A stretch of 63,354 nt of DNA, from contig CAKPRZ010000007.1 in assembly GCA_934183165.1 (NCBI GenBank), positions 1 through 63,354 on the forward strand, read 5' to 3'. A model generated the notes under the pieces. The model ran no database searches. It saw only the letters and a list, made by a program, of their open reading frames with translations, and was not told where the DNA came from. The position numbers were made by a program, and so were the translations under genes. Below, one piece after another: positions 62,774-63,354 of this stretch (position 1 is the stretch's first letter; every line of letters begins with the position of its first letter). Source of the stretch: an uncultured Bacilli bacterium. Its GTDB lineage: Bacteria > Bacillota_I > Bacilli_A > RF39 > UBA660.

Positions 62774-62950
62774 ATAATTAAGTTTTTAAAGATATTATCT
62801 ATAGTATTAATTAAATAAATTCTTTTTATGACATCATTTTGTTTAGTTGTTTATATTAATAGTGATGTTTCATACTTTATTCCAATTATTTTATTAATAT
62901 TATATTTAATAACTCACTTTAAACATTTAAATATATTATGTAAAGATTAA
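62774..62950 (+). pseudogene. Decayed small membrane protein gene
   Basis: After AAAGGAG the frame starts at ATA where ATG is expected (IKFLKILSIVLIK), meets TAA at 62816-62818, and goes on in the same frame as a hydrophobic protein (FMTSFCLVVYINSDVSYF, then IPIILLILYLITHF) to a second TAA. Two point changes would restore a small membrane protein of about 58 residues. It lies 27 bases after the lipoprotein gene. Confidence 0.5.
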
Positions 62951-62975
62951 AATTAGACAAAAAATTATATAATAT

Positions 62976-63197
62976 TTATGGCTTTATATCTTGTAATAAT
63001 TCATCATATACAGGATGAATACTTCCTGTTTTAGCACTTATTCCTGCGTCCTCATATACTTTATATACTTCATAACCTTTAAACTCACACATAGCCCTTA
63101 ATCGCTTTTCTTGTTCTGGTAAACTAAAATCCTCTCTTGTTTGGTCTTCGGTACTAACTCTAATATAAATATCTGCAATTTTCTTTTCATCGCTCAT
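62976..63197 (-). pseudogene. Serine recombinase N-terminal fragment
   Basis: The 73-residue product is the start of a large serine recombinase/resolvase: IADIYIRVSTEDQTREDFSL with the catalytic Ser, then QEKRLRAMCEFKGYEVYKVY and EDAGISAKTG. It then stops after ELLQDIKP, about a fifth of a normal recombinase and missing the remaining catalytic Arg motifs. AT-rich sequence follows. The start at 63197 has GAGAGATG. It is probably a relic of an integrated element near the window edge. Confidence 0.75.
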
Positions 63198-63269
63198 AAT
63201 TTCATCTCTCTTTTTATTATTTTTTTGAAAGAGATTAAAAGCACAAAAAGTCCATACTTTTAACCTCAA

Positions 63270-63354
63270 GTATTTTGCTTCCTTTTTGTACGCCTAGTTT
63301 AAAAACATTTAATTGTTTTTAATATGAACTTCCATATCTTTTAATTTAATACAT
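63270..63354. other. Window end, nothing identified
   Basis: AT-rich sequence without a supported gene or RNA. It is upstream of the recombinase fragment and would hold its promoter; I see no convincing one. Confidence 0.4.

Overview
The window is a low-GC, AT-rich bacterial chromosome segment using the standard bacterial code: TGA terminates several genes (for example those ending at 41300, 58808 and 61482) and Trp is encoded by TGG. The genes point to an endospore-forming member of the Bacillota, probably an uncultured relative of the Bacilli/Erysipelotrichia side. The evidence is the order rimP-nusA-ylxR-infB-rbfA, a PASTA-kinase/PP2C/RsgA/Rpe cluster, T-box leaders, and sporulation genes (spoIIIAH, gerE, gerM, spoVID, a CotS/YsxE-like gene). 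The exact lineage is an inference. Almost all genes from 74 to 59534 lie on the minus strand.

Layout. 74-9700: two small membrane proteins, the transcription/translation operon rimP-nusA-rnpM-infB-rbfA (RimP is short and ylxQ is absent), an M18 aminopeptidase, an HD hydrolase, tRNA-Thr and gmk. 9777-12360: a thiol-redox/sulfur cluster (CcdA-like membrane protein with a CPHC thioredoxin domain, a CPGC mini-thioredoxin, a cysteine desulfurase). 12453-18826: LemA, an XRE regulator, then rlmN-stp-prkC-rsgA-rpe. 18880-22141: a YfhO-family membrane protein and a PIG-L/LmbE deacetylase. 22343-24179: gerM, gerE and spoIIIAH. 24267-30681: a methionine gamma-lyase-like PLP enzyme, an SDR and a TetR regulator, divergent from an MMPL transporter and its secreted heptad-repeat partner. 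31140-41300: Flp pilin, DUF192, uppP, lon, lipoprotein, then valS with an HD protein under a Val T-box, and a type IV pilin-like pair. 41247-44875: ysxE-like and spoVID, then a YtrA-type GntR/ABC operon. 44952-50300: tRNA-Glu, tRNA-Asn, the gatCAB-asnS operon under an Asn T-box, and tRNA-Ser.

From about 50.3 kb the window becomes accessory. It carries a polyprenyl synthase, a three-gene module (Cys-His-Asp small protein, unknown protein, zinc-ribbon/LRR membrane protein), and an unusual sigma factor. The sigma factor's SigE/SigK-like core is followed by three tandem 80-residue sigma-region-4-like repeats and a fourth, HTH-bearing copy. Then come a Nudix hydrolase, a DUF488-like protein, a membrane-anchored HEILH putative metallopeptidase, a lipoprotein, and decayed genes including a serine-recombinase stub.

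How it fits together. Housekeeping translation genes are controlled by leader RNAs (Val T-box, Asn T-box, a rimP leader hairpin). The sporulation genes carry upstream elements resembling mother-cell sigma promoters, although the rest of the spoIIIA operon is not here. The most unusual object is the sigma factor with multiplied region-4-like modules and the unknown gene just downstream of it.
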